Source of the DNA: an uncultured Eggerthellaceae bacterium | Lineage (GTDB): Bacteria > Actinomycetota > Coriobacteriia > Coriobacteriales > Eggerthellaceae | DNA length: 52,284 nt | Direction: 5' to 3' | Assembly (NCBI GenBank): GCA_910588905.1 | Contig: CAJURZ010000018.1 | Span: forward strand, 1-52,284 | Shown here: positions 36,501 to 46,684 of the stretch, piece by piece | Layout: every line of letters starts with the position of its first letter | How positions within the stretch are numbered: position 1 is the stretch's first letter | The notes under the pieces: generated by a model | Told to the model about the DNA's origin: nothing | The model's database searches: none | What the model saw: only the letters and a program-made list of their open reading frames with translations | Position numbers and translations under genes: made by a program

Positions 36501-36744
36501 CGCCGAGACGGTTATTGAAGGTCTGATCTCAGGTGTGTTGGGCGTGGGTATCACAGCACTCTGCTGCATTCCGGCCAGCGCTATCGTCTATGCGCTCTTC
36601 GATGTGCCGAATGTGGCTAGCTTGCCCTGGATGGCGGGTCTCATCCTGATCATCATCAGCGTGTTCCTGTCCTTCATCGCTGGCTTGATCCCGGCCAGCA
36701 GCGCTAGCCGCAAGGATCCCGTGGAGGCACTGCGCAGCGAATAG
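33595..36744 (+). CDS. Fused ATPase-permease of the MacB/FtsX ABC superfamily with a very large outer domain
   Basis: 1049 residues. An ABC ATPase (about 1-225) has Walker A 'GPSGSGKT' at 38-45, signature 'LSGGQ' at 142-146, and Walker B 'LLADEP' at 163-168. Helix 1 is near 262-285 ('TIMTAFAGSIGIIGIAAI'). A ~610-residue extracytoplasmic part follows, then three C-terminal helices with the FtsX signature 'ERKKEIGILRAIGASKGN'. This is the type VII layout (mechanotransmission rather than true transport). The outer domain is two to three times that of MacB and includes a Gly/Ser stretch (about 680-700) and a Met/Gln-rich helix (about 755-815). No partner lipoprotein or MacA is adjacent. Substrate unknown. 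The start has only a weak AAAGG site. Confidence 0.9.
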   Translation: MLQLKGISKSYTTGDFTQVALDDVSISFRDNEFAAILGPSGSGKTTLLNIVGGLDHYDAGDLVIDGISTKDYTDRDWDAFRNNRIGFVFQSYNLIPHQTILANVELALTLSGVGKEERTKRALEALERVGLGEHVKKRPSQLSGGQMQRVAIARALVNDPEILLADEPTGALDSKTSIQIMDLLCEIANDRLVIMVTHNPELADAYATRIVNLADGHILADSDPFMPTEADLAKVSKKKVRRTSMSFLTALSLSFNNLMTKKGRTIMTAFAGSIGIIGIAAILALANGVNNYIASVEEETLSSYPLQITSTGFDMTSMMVSTMGMGGATDDGSEDSAEAGAGDDTVVREAAIMGRMFDSVGSNDLASLKEYLESGESGIEEFTNDIEYKYNVTANVFLADTSNGVQQVNPDTTFASMGIGSGMSTSGIMSQMMSTDMFAQMMGTIDMAKDGYDVKAGHWPEKPNECVLVLTHNGSVSDFLLYILGLRDRAVMDEMVRAFVNEEEFETEVNDGKEFTYQDFLDLKLKLVCSADFYQYDEEFDVWVDKSGDEEYMKGVIAGSDDLVISGIIQPKDDGNSTMMNSGIYYTPELTDHLIEQAGQTQIVKDQLADPSVDVFNGKTFAEETEDGGSEEDFGMENLFTIDTDALSAAFKFDESKLQLDLSGLDINFDASSLPAPPPFDPSAMGGGSGEGGSGDASIEPAKQMISALMAGYLAQLTPPFPTTPDAVRESIQRYLNDDPGAQAIMKQYADTMAAAQEQQMAALQAYIQQYMQEYMTQTMTALSAQMQQAITAALTKTMGSFASSMSSAMSIDEEAFKNAFSFDMTEEELTELIMSMMAPEEASFDNNLAKLDYAQMEKPYEIDIFAKDFEAKQGVIDILDAYNDEMNSTGQEAKAITYTDIVGALMSSVTTIIDMISYVLIAFVSISLIVSSIMIGVITYISVLERKKEIGILRAIGASKGNISQIFNAETVIEGLISGVLGVGITALCCIPASAIVYALFDVPNVASLPWMAGLILIIISVFLSFIAGLIPASSASRKDPVEALRSE

Positions 36745-36786
36745 GAACGGGCTCGTGGGGACTATGCCGGGTTACTGCCGCCAAGG

Positions 36787-37680
36787 CTACGGCATCTGGA
36801 AACCATAGCTTCTCTGGAGATCGGTGAGCAGGTCCTGCCCCATGACTTGTTTGCCGTCGTCCCATCGAGTTGCGCCGCAGAAGATCTGGGTCTGCGGATA
36901 ATAGGTCAGATGCACGAAATCTCCCAGGTCGTTGATGACCTTGGCGCTGTCTATGTCAGTGTCATGGACCTGTAGGACGATGCGCTCTTCATCGGCGGTG
37001 TAGAACGTGAGCACATGCTCTGGCTGTTTTATGAGCCTGTATTTCCAATAGGGATCATCGAGGCGTGCATCCACGATGAACACATCGGCTGTTCGAGGAC
37101 CCTCCTTGAGATCCTGAGCCGCACTCGCCGTTCCTGATACCCCGAGATAGAGCATGCCAACGCCTATGAGGAGCAGGAGGAGCGAAACCCCGACAGTCCC
37201 TATGACAGAGTAGCTGGCCTTATGCTCTTTTCGATACCGGCGGTAGGCGATGAAGATGATGATGCAAAGCACCCACAGGAAGAGAACGACGATCGCCGTG
37301 ATGATGTTCCCGTGATCGAGGGCGCTGATACCACCCATCGCTAGGATGAATACAGAGCCATACACGAATACATTGAGGACGACAACAAGGCATTGCTTGC
37401 CTGCCTGTCGAACGATCTCACGTCTTTCCGCTGGTTCCTTCTCGCGGAAACCGATGAAGGCTTGGCCGGTGAACACCATATCGATCATCAGGCAAGCCGC
37501 ACCGACCAACCCTATTCCGATCATCTGGAGGAGGTAGTGGATAACGCCTTCCGTGCCAGTGCCAACCGTCCATTCTCCATAGAGGAAGAGGGCGGCCCCA
37601 CCCAGGATCGCTCCAGCAGAGAGGACGATGGCGCGCTTCTTATGACGGGCTTGAAGACCGGCATAGGACCCAGAAGGCAT
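36787..37680 (-). CDS. Unknown membrane protein with C-terminal outer domain
   Basis: 297 residues. Five membrane helices are seen at about 14-33, 46-69, 96-117, 125-146 and 154-178, followed by a ~115-residue soluble domain ('DVFIVDARLDDPYWKYRL', ending 'LQRSYGFQMP') that should face outside if the N-terminus is inside. I do not recognise a family. The gene lies 45 bases downstream of the WYL regulator in the same direction and has its own GAAAGG site. An extended -10 box overlaps the end of the WYL gene. It could be cotranscribed with, or controlled by, that regulator. Confidence 0.75.
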   Translation of the reverse strand: MPSGSYAGLQARHKKRAIVLSAGAILGGAALFLYGEWTVGTGTEGVIHYLLQMIGIGLVGAACLMIDMVFTGQAFIGFREKEPAERREIVRQAGKQCLVVVLNVFVYGSVFILAMGGISALDHGNIITAIVVLFLWVLCIIIFIAYRRYRKEHKASYSVIGTVGVSLLLLLIGVGMLYLGVSGTASAAQDLKEGPRTADVFIVDARLDDPYWKYRLIKQPEHVLTFYTADEERIVLQVHDTDIDSAKVINDLGDFVHLTYYPQTQIFCGATRWDDGKQVMGQDLLTDLQRSYGFQMP

Positions 37681-37719
37681 GTGAACCTTTCGAGTGTGGG
37701 ATAGGGTTCCGCTCCTTTG

Positions 37720-37728
37720 ATTCTATCA
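37720..37728 (-). promoter_or_regulatory. Candidate extended -10 for the unknown membrane protein gene
   Basis: On the minus strand TGATAGAAT overlaps the stop codon of the WYL gene, about 40 bases before the membrane-protein ATG. It matches TG-N-TAGAAT. No clear -35. Confidence 0.35.
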
Positions 37729-38748
37729 CTCACAGACCTCGGTCTCTGGGGCCCCTTGATCGGCCAGGCAAGCCTGCAAGTGCGCTTGGTAAGCCTTAGC
37801 CACGCGCTGGGGGCCTAAGATGCGCACCTTTCCGCCGAACTGGGCTATCTGGCTGAAGAGCACGGGGCTCGGAGAAGCGGTCACATGGACGAAGGCCATC
37901 TGCTCTTCTGGGCCCGTAGGCACTGAAGACGTGCCCTCCAATCCGAAGATGTCCACCATCTGCCCGATCAGCTCCTGGGGTACGAGCAGCTTGATGCGCA
38001 CGGGCTCCAGGTTGTACATGCCCAAGCGCTCCCGTTCGTAGCGGTTGATATCGAAGGAGGCATCAGGTCTGTGGGCGGCGTCGGATTCATCCCGGATCAT
38101 GACGTTCGCCATGCGGTCCACCCGATAGCTGCGGATGTGGTCCGGTGCGCTCTCGTCGAAGGTGAGCAGATAGTACTTATCATCGGCATAGAGGAGGAAC
38201 AGTGGGGTCCGCAGGCGCTCCTGGCCATCTTCGGCAATCGCCTTCACCAGGTTCAGCTTGCAGTCATAGCGCACATATTCGAAGGAGATATCCCGTTTCT
38301 CAGCGAGGGCCTGGCGGATGATGGACAGCGTATCCAGTACGGCTGCGTTCTGGGTGCCCACCCGTCCCGATACGTGCACCTGGGCTCGGGTTGCATCAGC
38401 CTGATGGATGGACTGCAGCCGGTGCAGCTTCTCGGTCAGATCCTGGGCATTCGCTTCCGTTAGAGTGCGCGAGGTGCGCACGGCATCCAGCAGGAGCGCC
38501 ATCTGCTCGGGGGTGAATGGCCGCCTCGCCAAGGCATAGCTCACGGGGCGCGTAGGGAGCTTCTGGATATCCAGGCCGAAGGTGCGTAGGTGCTCCAGGT
38601 CGCGGTAGAGGGCCTTTCGCTCAGAGGCCACCCCATGCTCCTCAAGGCGTTCTTGGATCTGGGGCAGTGAGAGCCCGTGCTCCGCGTCCGTCTCCTCGAA
38701 GAGGATCTTCGCCATATAGAGGATGCGAGGTTTGCGGTTCGGTGCCAT
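37726..38748 (-). CDS. WYL-domain transcriptional regulator
   Basis: 340 residues. A winged helix-turn-helix occupies about 1-75 ('RILYMAKILFEETDAEHG', 'ERKALYRDLEHLRTFGLD'). A WYL domain follows at about 140-225 ('ISFEYVRYDCKLNLV', 'TPLFLLYADDKYYLLTFD', 'IRSYRVDRMANV') and a WCX-type C-terminal extension after it. WYL domains sense nucleic acid or nucleotide ligands; regulators of this class often control DNA-damage or defence genes, but no such genes are next to it here. It is divergent from tilS with 44 bases between the starts, so it may control tilS or the downstream membrane protein. Confidence 0.88.
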   Translation of the reverse strand: MAPNRKPRILYMAKILFEETDAEHGLSLPQIQERLEEHGVASERKALYRDLEHLRTFGLDIQKLPTRPVSYALARRPFTPEQMALLLDAVRTSRTLTEANAQDLTEKLHRLQSIHQADATRAQVHVSGRVGTQNAAVLDTLSIIRQALAEKRDISFEYVRYDCKLNLVKAIAEDGQERLRTPLFLLYADDKYYLLTFDESAPDHIRSYRVDRMANVMIRDESDAAHRPDASFDINRYERERLGMYNLEPVRIKLLVPQELIGQMVDIFGLEGTSSVPTGPEEQMAFVHVTASPSPVLFSQIAQFGGKVRILGPQRVAKAYQAHLQACLADQGAPETEVCE

Positions 38749-38762
38749 GGCTGCTCCTTATC

Positions 38763-38771
38763 TGGTACAGT
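38763..38771 (+). promoter_or_regulatory. Extended -10 candidate for tilS
   Basis: TGGTACAGT, an extended -10, lies 21 bases before the tilS ATG in the short gap to the divergent WYL gene. The implied leader is about 15 bases. No Shine-Dalgarno sequence is evident. Confidence 0.35.
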
Positions 38772-38792
38772 TCCCACAGCAAAGATTACACC

Positions 38793-39902
38793 ATGGCAAA
38801 ACGCAACGGACATATCGTGGATGCTGCCCGCAAGACAGCCCAAGCCCGTGACCTCTTCGGGCCTGATTCAGCCTGCCTGCTCATGGTATCCGGTGGCTCT
38901 GATTCCACGGCTTTGGCCTATACCATGCATGAGCTGCGTCAAAGCGGGGATGTGGGACCGGTGGCGTTGCTGCACGTGAACCACCTGCTGCGCGGCGAGG
39001 ACGCCAACGAGGATGCTGAGTTCTGCCGCCAGTTGGCCGAAGCGCTGGACTTCCCCTTCTTCTGTTGCGAAGTGGATGTGGCGCGGGAGGCGCAGCTGGC
39101 CCATGAGAACGTGGAAGCTCAAGGGCGGCGCGAACGCTACATCGCGGCACGGGAGGCGCTCTCTTCGATGTGCATGCATGAGGCCGTTCCCTTCTCAGAA
39201 GGGCGCATCCTCACCGCTCATACGGCCGATGACCGGATAGAGAGCTTCTATATGCGCTCCATCGTAGGTACCGGGCCGGGGGGTTTCCGGAGCATGCTCT
39301 ACCGGAACGGCAACGTGGTGAGGCCTCTACTGGATCGCACCCGAGCGGATCTGCGCTCCTTCATCCGTGGGTTGGCAGAAACGGAAGATGCAACGGTCGT
39401 CCGAGATGGGTGGGGCAACCTCTGGCGCGAAGACGCCACCAATGCCCACACGGACCGCTTCCGCGCCTACGTGCGTCAGACCATCGTGCCCAAGACGCGC
39501 GAATGGGATGTGCGAGCCTCGGACAACCTCGTGCGGTCCATGAACCTCATCGCCGATGAGGATGACATGCTGGATGCCATGGCCGATGATGTGCTCAGTG
39601 ATGACGCCATCGTGCTCATAGACGGAGCTCCTGAGCGTGGCTGGTTGCTGGAACCCGCCTTCGGTCAGCAAGCGCGTCCTTTGCAGCGGCGCTGCATCCA
39701 CAAGGTGCTCAAGGCCATGCTAGGGCCCGAGGAGCGCATCGACGCTCGCAGCGTGGAGCGGGTCTTGGAAGCCTTTGCAGACGGACGGCCCGTGAGCGGC
39801 CATGTGGATAACATCCAAGGAGACATCGCTGTCAGTGCCAATAAGCTGGGCGTGCGCATCGAACCCATGAGCGAGTTCCGCGCCCGAAGGAAGAAGGTCT
39901 GA
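38793..39902 (+). CDS. tilS: tRNA(Ile)-lysidine synthetase
   Basis: 369 residues. The N-type ATP pyrophosphatase loop 'VSGGSDST' is at 32-39, and 'LLHVNHLLRGEDANEDAEF' and 'LTAHTADDRIESFYMR' are the next family blocks. It adds lysine to C34 of the AUA-decoding tRNA-Ile. The frame is open into the divergent WYL gene, but the ATG at 38793 gives a normal N-terminus. The protein is of the shorter type, with only a small C-terminal region. The gene is followed without a gap by maf, then hpt and ftsH, a conserved order in Gram-positive bacteria. Confidence 0.93.
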   Translation: MAKRNGHIVDAARKTAQARDLFGPDSACLLMVSGGSDSTALAYTMHELRQSGDVGPVALLHVNHLLRGEDANEDAEFCRQLAEALDFPFFCCEVDVAREAQLAHENVEAQGRRERYIAAREALSSMCMHEAVPFSEGRILTAHTADDRIESFYMRSIVGTGPGGFRSMLYRNGNVVRPLLDRTRADLRSFIRGLAETEDATVVRDGWGNLWREDATNAHTDRFRAYVRQTIVPKTREWDVRASDNLVRSMNLIADEDDMLDAMADDVLSDDAIVLIDGAPERGWLLEPAFGQQARPLQRRCIHKVLKAMLGPEERIDARSVERVLEAFADGRPVSGHVDNIQGDIAVSANKLGVRIEPMSEFRARRKKV

Positions 39903-40553
39903 ATGTCGAACGAGACGAACCCCACTGACGCCCTGAAGCCCCAGGTCGTTCTGGCCAGTGCTAGTCCGCGGCGCAAGCAGCTGCTGGAAGAGGCGGGCGT
40001 GGCCGTGCGGGTGCTCGTGCCCTCAGAGCCGGTGGATGAGTCCTTGGAGGCCGATGAGCTCATGATCCCGGCCGAGGCCGCCAAGAAGCTGGCTGAGAAG
40101 AAGGCGGGGGCTGCTGTGCAGGAGCTTCTGGCTACGGGCGAAGCGGGCATGTTCGCCGTCCTCGGGGCGGATACCATGGTGGTGAAGGGGTCTGAGATCT
40201 TCGGCAAGCCCCGGAACCTGGAGGATGCCAAGCGCATGCTGCGCGAGCTTTCGGACTGCACCCATCAGGTGATCACGGGGGTCTCGCTGTGGATGCTGAT
40301 GGTGGGTGCTGATGGGGAGGTGTCCTTGGCCTATCGCACCTTCGCCGATGCTTCTTCGGTCACCTTCAAGCCATTGACGGAGGAAGAGATAGCGGATTAT
40401 CTCCGCAAGGGGGAGTCCTATGACAAGGCGGGTGCCTACGCCATCCAAGGGGAAGGCCGGGCGCTCATCGAAGGCTACGCGGGCGCCTTCGACTCCATCG
40501 TGGGTCTGCCGGTGGAGCGCTTACTGGCTGAGTATCCCGAGCTTCGGGGCTGA
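39903..40553 (+). CDS. maf: Maf-family nucleoside triphosphate pyrophosphatase
   Basis: 216 residues. The substrate loop 'VLASASPRRKQLLEEAGV' is at the N-terminus, and the metal-binding 'VLGADTMVV' and 'YDKAGAYAIQG' blocks follow. Family members hydrolyse dTTP, UTP or modified nucleotides; the Y-D-K-A-G-A-Y form is typical of the dTTP/UTP branch. A family insertion between about 120 and 135 is present. The ATG touches the tilS stop, so the two are coupled. An extended -10 follows before hpt. Confidence 0.92.
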   Translation: MSNETNPTDALKPQVVLASASPRRKQLLEEAGVAVRVLVPSEPVDESLEADELMIPAEAAKKLAEKKAGAAVQELLATGEAGMFAVLGADTMVVKGSEIFGKPRNLEDAKRMLRELSDCTHQVITGVSLWMLMVGADGEVSLAYRTFADASSVTFKPLTEEEIADYLRKGESYDKAGAYAIQGEGRALIEGYAGAFDSIVGLPVERLLAEYPELRG

Positions 40554-40639
40554 ACTTTCGATCATCGTGCTCCCCGGCGCATGCCTGTGTGTAGAAAATG
40601 ACCATCCCCTGACGCATCCTCTGTCCGAGAAGGTGCGAA

Positions 40640-40648
40640 TGGTACACT
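40640..40648 (+). promoter_or_regulatory. Extended -10 promoter for hpt-ftsH
   Basis: TGGTACACT is identical to the element before the glycosyltransferase gene at 7514-7522. It lies 35 bases before the hpt GTG. No -35 match is seen at normal spacing. Confidence 0.4.
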
Positions 40649-40683
40649 GACGGGGACGAAGAATGCGTAGCAAGGAATAGCAA

Positions 40684-41235
40684 GTGCACACCGATATCCA
40701 AGAGGTCCTCTTCTCATCTGAGCAGATATCTGCGCGGGTGCGTGAGCTGGGCCAAGCCATCACAGCGGATTATGCGCCCCTGGTGGCTCAGGGCCACGAG
40801 GTGGTCATGATGTGCGTCCTGCGCGGCGCAGCCATCTTCATGGCTGACTTGGCGCGGGCGGTGGACTTGCCCCTGGAAATGGACTACATGTCCGTCTCCT
40901 CCTACGGCGCTTCCACGAAGAGCTCGGGGGAAGTGCGCATCACGAAGGACCTTTCCGGTAGCATCCAAGGTAAGCATCTGATCATCGCTGAGGACATCAT
41001 CGATTCAGGGCTCACGCTGAGCTATCTGCGCCAGAGCCTCCTCTCGCGCGGCCCGCTCTCCATCCAGGTTGCTGCGATGTTGCGCAAGGACATCCCTCGC
41101 GTCACAGAGGTGGAATGTGCCTATCTGGGCTTCGAATGCCCGGATGAATTCGTCGTGGGCTACGGCCTTGACTATGCCGAACAGTACCGGAATCTGAGCT
41201 ATATCGGCTCTCTCAAACCAGAGATCTATAGATAA
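40684..41235 (+). CDS. hpt: Hypoxanthine phosphoribosyltransferase
   Basis: 183 residues. The PRPP-binding motif 'LIIAEDIIDSGLTLSYL' and the pyrophosphate loop 'VLRGAAIFMADLARAV' are both intact, as is 'GYGLDYAEQYRNL' near the C-terminus. It salvages hypoxanthine and guanine. The start is GTG at 40684, behind AAGGA. It lies directly before ftsH, as in many Gram-positive genomes. Confidence 0.95.
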   Translation: MHTDIQEVLFSSEQISARVRELGQAITADYAPLVAQGHEVVMMCVLRGAAIFMADLARAVDLPLEMDYMSVSSYGASTKSSGEVRITKDLSGSIQGKHLIIAEDIIDSGLTLSYLRQSLLSRGPLSIQVAAMLRKDIPRVTEVECAYLGFECPDEFVVGYGLDYAEQYRNLSYIGSLKPEIYR

Positions 41236-41246
41236 AGGTGGATCGA

Positions 41247-43777
<2,531 letters not shown>

Positions 43778-43778
<1 letters not shown>

Positions 43779-45097
43779 TGTTCTGGAAGTGCGGTTCGTT
43801 CGAATTCGACTGCCGATGCCCCCATGTGATGGGTATCGTGAATATGACGCCGGATTCCTTCTCGGGGGATGGTCTGGTCTCTGACACCCAAGCTGCTCTT
43901 GCCCAGGCTCGGGCCATGATAGAGGCGGGAGCTGAGATCATCGATGTGGGCGGCGAATCCACGCGCCCTGGGGCTGACCCGGTGAGCATCGAAGAGGAAT
44001 GGGCCCGCATCGAAGGAGTGGTCAGCGCTTTGGCTGCCGAAGGCGTCTGCGTATCCGTGGATACGCGCCATGCCGCAGTGGCTGAGCGTGCTCTGGCGGC
44101 AGGCGCTTCCATCGTGAACGACGTCTCCGGCTTCCAGGATCCCGCCATGGTAGAAGCGGTCCGGTCAACGGATGCGGGGCTCGTGGTCATGCATATGCAG
44201 GGCGAGCCGAAGACCATGCAGGATCACCCTCACTACGAAGACGTGGTCGCAGAGGTCTGCGCGTTCCTCGGCCAGCAGGCCGCTCTGTTGGAGGACAGGG
44301 GCATATCCCCTGATCGGATCTGCGTGGATCCGGGCCCTGGTTTCGGCAAGACCCCTCAGCAGACCGTAGAGCTCCTGCGCAACCTCCATGAGGTCAGGCA
44401 TCTGGGCTATCCGGTGATGTGCGCTGTCTCGCGGAAGAGCTTCATCACGCGTGCTTACAAGCTGGATGCCCAAGACATACCAGCCCGGGATGAGGCTTCG
44501 GCTGCTGAAGCCCTTCTGGCGGCGGAGCTGGGAGCCTCCATCATCCGCGTTCACAACGTTCCGGCTACGGTGAAGGCGCTGAAGGAGCTTCGCCCCTACG
44601 TCATCCTCAGCTTGGGGTCGAACGTAGCCCTGGTGGCTGAGGCGGGGGAGGAGGACGAAGCCAAGCAGGCTCAGATCAATCTGGGCATCGGGAAGCTCTG
44701 CCAGCTCCCTGATTCTCTCCTCATCGATGCGGCCCCCTTCTATCGGAGCAAAGCGGCCTACAAAGAGGATCAGGATGATTTCGTGAATACCGCCGTTCTG
44801 CTGCGAACGGGCTTGCCTCCGCGGGAACTCCTGGATTGCCTCCATGCCATCGAGGATATGCTGGGGCGCGTTCGCACGGAGCCGAACGGCCCACGCACCC
44901 TGGATATCGATATCGTTGATTATCAGATGTATAGCTACGCTACCGAAGACCTTGCGCTCCCGCATCCGCGGGCCACAGAACGCGATTTCGTCGTGAAGCC
45001 CATCGAGGCCATCCTTCCGGGGCATATCCTGGCGGATGGGCGGCCCATCGATGAGCTGCCTCAGGCAAAGCGCCTCGGTGCGGCGGAGCGGTTGTGA
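43778..45097 (+). CDS. folP: Bifunctional dihydropteroate synthase / HPPK (FolP-FolK fusion)
   Basis: 439 residues. The FolP half (about 1-270) has 'VMGIVNMTPDSFSGDG', 'EIIDVGGESTRPGADPV', 'IVNDVSGFQD' and 'CVDPGPGFGKT'. The FolK half begins near residue 273 with 'VILSLGSNV' and ends with the pterin-site block 'NGPRTLDIDIV'. Together the two activities phosphorylate hydroxymethyl-dihydropterin and join it to p-aminobenzoate. No FolB is fused in between, unlike many folate clusters. GTG at 43778 overlaps the ftsH stop (TAGTG) behind AAGGA. The 3' end overlaps birA (GTGA). Confidence 0.93.
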
Positions 45098-45867
45098 TCC
45101 CGTTCGAGGTCACCCGCTTCGGTGAGGTAGATTCCACCAATGAGCACATCAAACGCCTGATCGCCCAAGGTGCCCCTGAGGGGACCGTGGTCATCGCTGA
45201 GACCCAGACGGGAGGGTATGGCCGACGAGGTCACGCTTGGTCCAGTCCCCAGGGAGGGCTCTATCTCTCAGTGCTCTTGCGTCCTGGTGCCCACCGGGCC
45301 ATCGATCGGGCTGATCTGATGGCGAAGCTGCCTACGCTGAGCTTGGCGTGCGGCATCGCGGTGCGCAGGACGGCTGTGGGCTTCCTGGTACTGGCGGTGG
45401 CCCAGGATGTGAAGCTTAAGTGGCCCAATGACGTCGTCCTGCAGACGGGAGCAACCTACCGGAAGCTCTCCGGCATCTCCCTGGAAGGGACGGCGGATGG
45501 CTTGTGCTTGGGCATCGGCGTCAATGTGGTGCCTCCCCCCTGCTCCCAGACAGGTAAAGAGGCCTATCTCGCAGAGCTTACGTGCTTGGGGGGGTGTCCG
45601 TCGGTAGAAAAGGTGAGCGATGTGCTCTTGACGGAACTGGGGGCCATCTATAATACGTGGCTCGATCAACCCTTCCTGCATTTCCTTTCCGAATACAACG
45701 AGCACAATGTCATGTCCGGTCGAAGAGTATCCATTCAAGCAGGGCAGGGGACTATCGAAGGGGCATTCCTCCATATAGACGAAGCTGGGCGCATGATGAT
45801 CCGCACTGAGGATCGTGGCGTGGTCCCCATTGTCTCAGGAGAGGCCCACGTCCTTGGAATCTCGTAA
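45094..45867 (+). CDS. birA: Biotin-[acetyl-CoA-carboxylase] ligase, without DNA-binding domain
   Basis: 257 residues. The catalytic core is complete: 'TGGYGRRGHAWSS' (biotinyl-AMP loop, 39-51), 'KLKWPNDV' at 107-114 and the biotin-contacting Lys124 in 'RKLSGISLEG'. A C-terminal SH3-like domain follows. The protein begins directly with the catalytic domain ('FEVTRFGEVDSTNEHIK'), so it is a group I ligase with no repressor function. GTG at 45094 overlaps the folPK stop. bioY follows 17 bases later, linking uptake and use of biotin. Confidence 0.93.
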   Translation: MIPFEVTRFGEVDSTNEHIKRLIAQGAPEGTVVIAETQTGGYGRRGHAWSSPQGGLYLSVLLRPGAHRAIDRADLMAKLPTLSLACGIAVRRTAVGFLVLAVAQDVKLKWPNDVVLQTGATYRKLSGISLEGTADGLCLGIGVNVVPPPCSQTGKEAYLAELTCLGGCPSVEKVSDVLLTELGAIYNTWLDQPFLHFLSEYNEHNVMSGRRVSIQAGQGTIEGAFLHIDEAGRMMIRTEDRGVVPIVSGEAHVLGIS

Positions 45868-45884
45868 GCAAAGAAGGTGAGAAG

Positions 45885-46541
45885 ATGGCAGGTTTCCGCG
45901 AAATGAAGGCTACACGCACTCGTACCAAAGATGTCGTATTCATCGGGCTCTTCATAGCCCTCATCACGGTGAGCGCATGGGTCACCGTCCCTATCGGGCC
46001 CATCCCCGTTACCCTCCAGATGTTCGCCATCCCCTTGGCCATCTGCGTGCTCCGTCCATCCATAGCCACTGCCTCTGTCTACGGATACATCCTTCTGGGT
46101 GCGCTGGGCGTTCCGGTGTTCTCGGGGATGCGCGGTGGCATAGGAGCGCTGCTCGGCCCTACGGGAGGCTTCCTGTTCGGCTATCTGGTGGCAGTGCCCG
46201 TGGCCTGTGCGCTTCTCTTCTTGGCACGCCGGGCCGGATGGGTGAAGGATGCTCCGCAGAAGGATCCGCTGGCGAAGGGCGGTGCCGTCTTCGCTAAGGT
46301 CAAGCAGACGCTAGCCTCTTCAGGAATGTATGTGGTATGCGGTATCCTCTTCACGCTCATCTCCTACGGATTCGGCGTAGCTTGGTTCATGGTGATGACC
46401 GATGTGGGCCTTGAGGCCGCCTTGGCTGCCTGCGTGCTTCCCTTCATCATCCCGGATCTGGTGAAGATCATCCTGGCGGCGGGGTGTGCGAACGTGCTGG
46501 CTCCTCTTGCCCAGCGCCAACAAGCAGGCGCTCCGGCCTGA
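45885..46541 (+). CDS. bioY: Biotin-binding S component BioY
   Basis: 218 residues with about six membrane helices. The BioY fold starts 'DVVFIGLFIALITVSAWVTV', with the substrate-site region 'GPIPVTLQMFAIPLA' and the later 'GALLGPTGGFLFGYL' as in the family. It is longer than the average because of a charged cytoplasmic loop around residues 115-145. BioY binds biotin outside and needs EcfT and EcfA ATPases for efficient uptake. An ecfT-like gene is 33 kb to the left in this window; no ecfA gene is present. ATG follows AAGGTGAGAAG. Confidence 0.93.
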   Translation: MAGFREMKATRTRTKDVVFIGLFIALITVSAWVTVPIGPIPVTLQMFAIPLAICVLRPSIATASVYGYILLGALGVPVFSGMRGGIGALLGPTGGFLFGYLVAVPVACALLFLARRAGWVKDAPQKDPLAKGGAVFAKVKQTLASSGMYVVCGILFTLISYGFGVAWFMVMTDVGLEAALAACVLPFIIPDLVKIILAAGCANVLAPLAQRQQAGAPA

Positions 46542-46684
46542 TCCTGTCGGCGTATCCGGTGTTCAGCCGCCTAATAATCCTTCCATCCCATGATCTCCTC
46601 CGCTTCGTTGGACTAAAGTATCCCCATCTATACCTAGATTCGCAGACGGCAGTCTGTAGATGACGAGGGGAGTTGACAGGCGAA

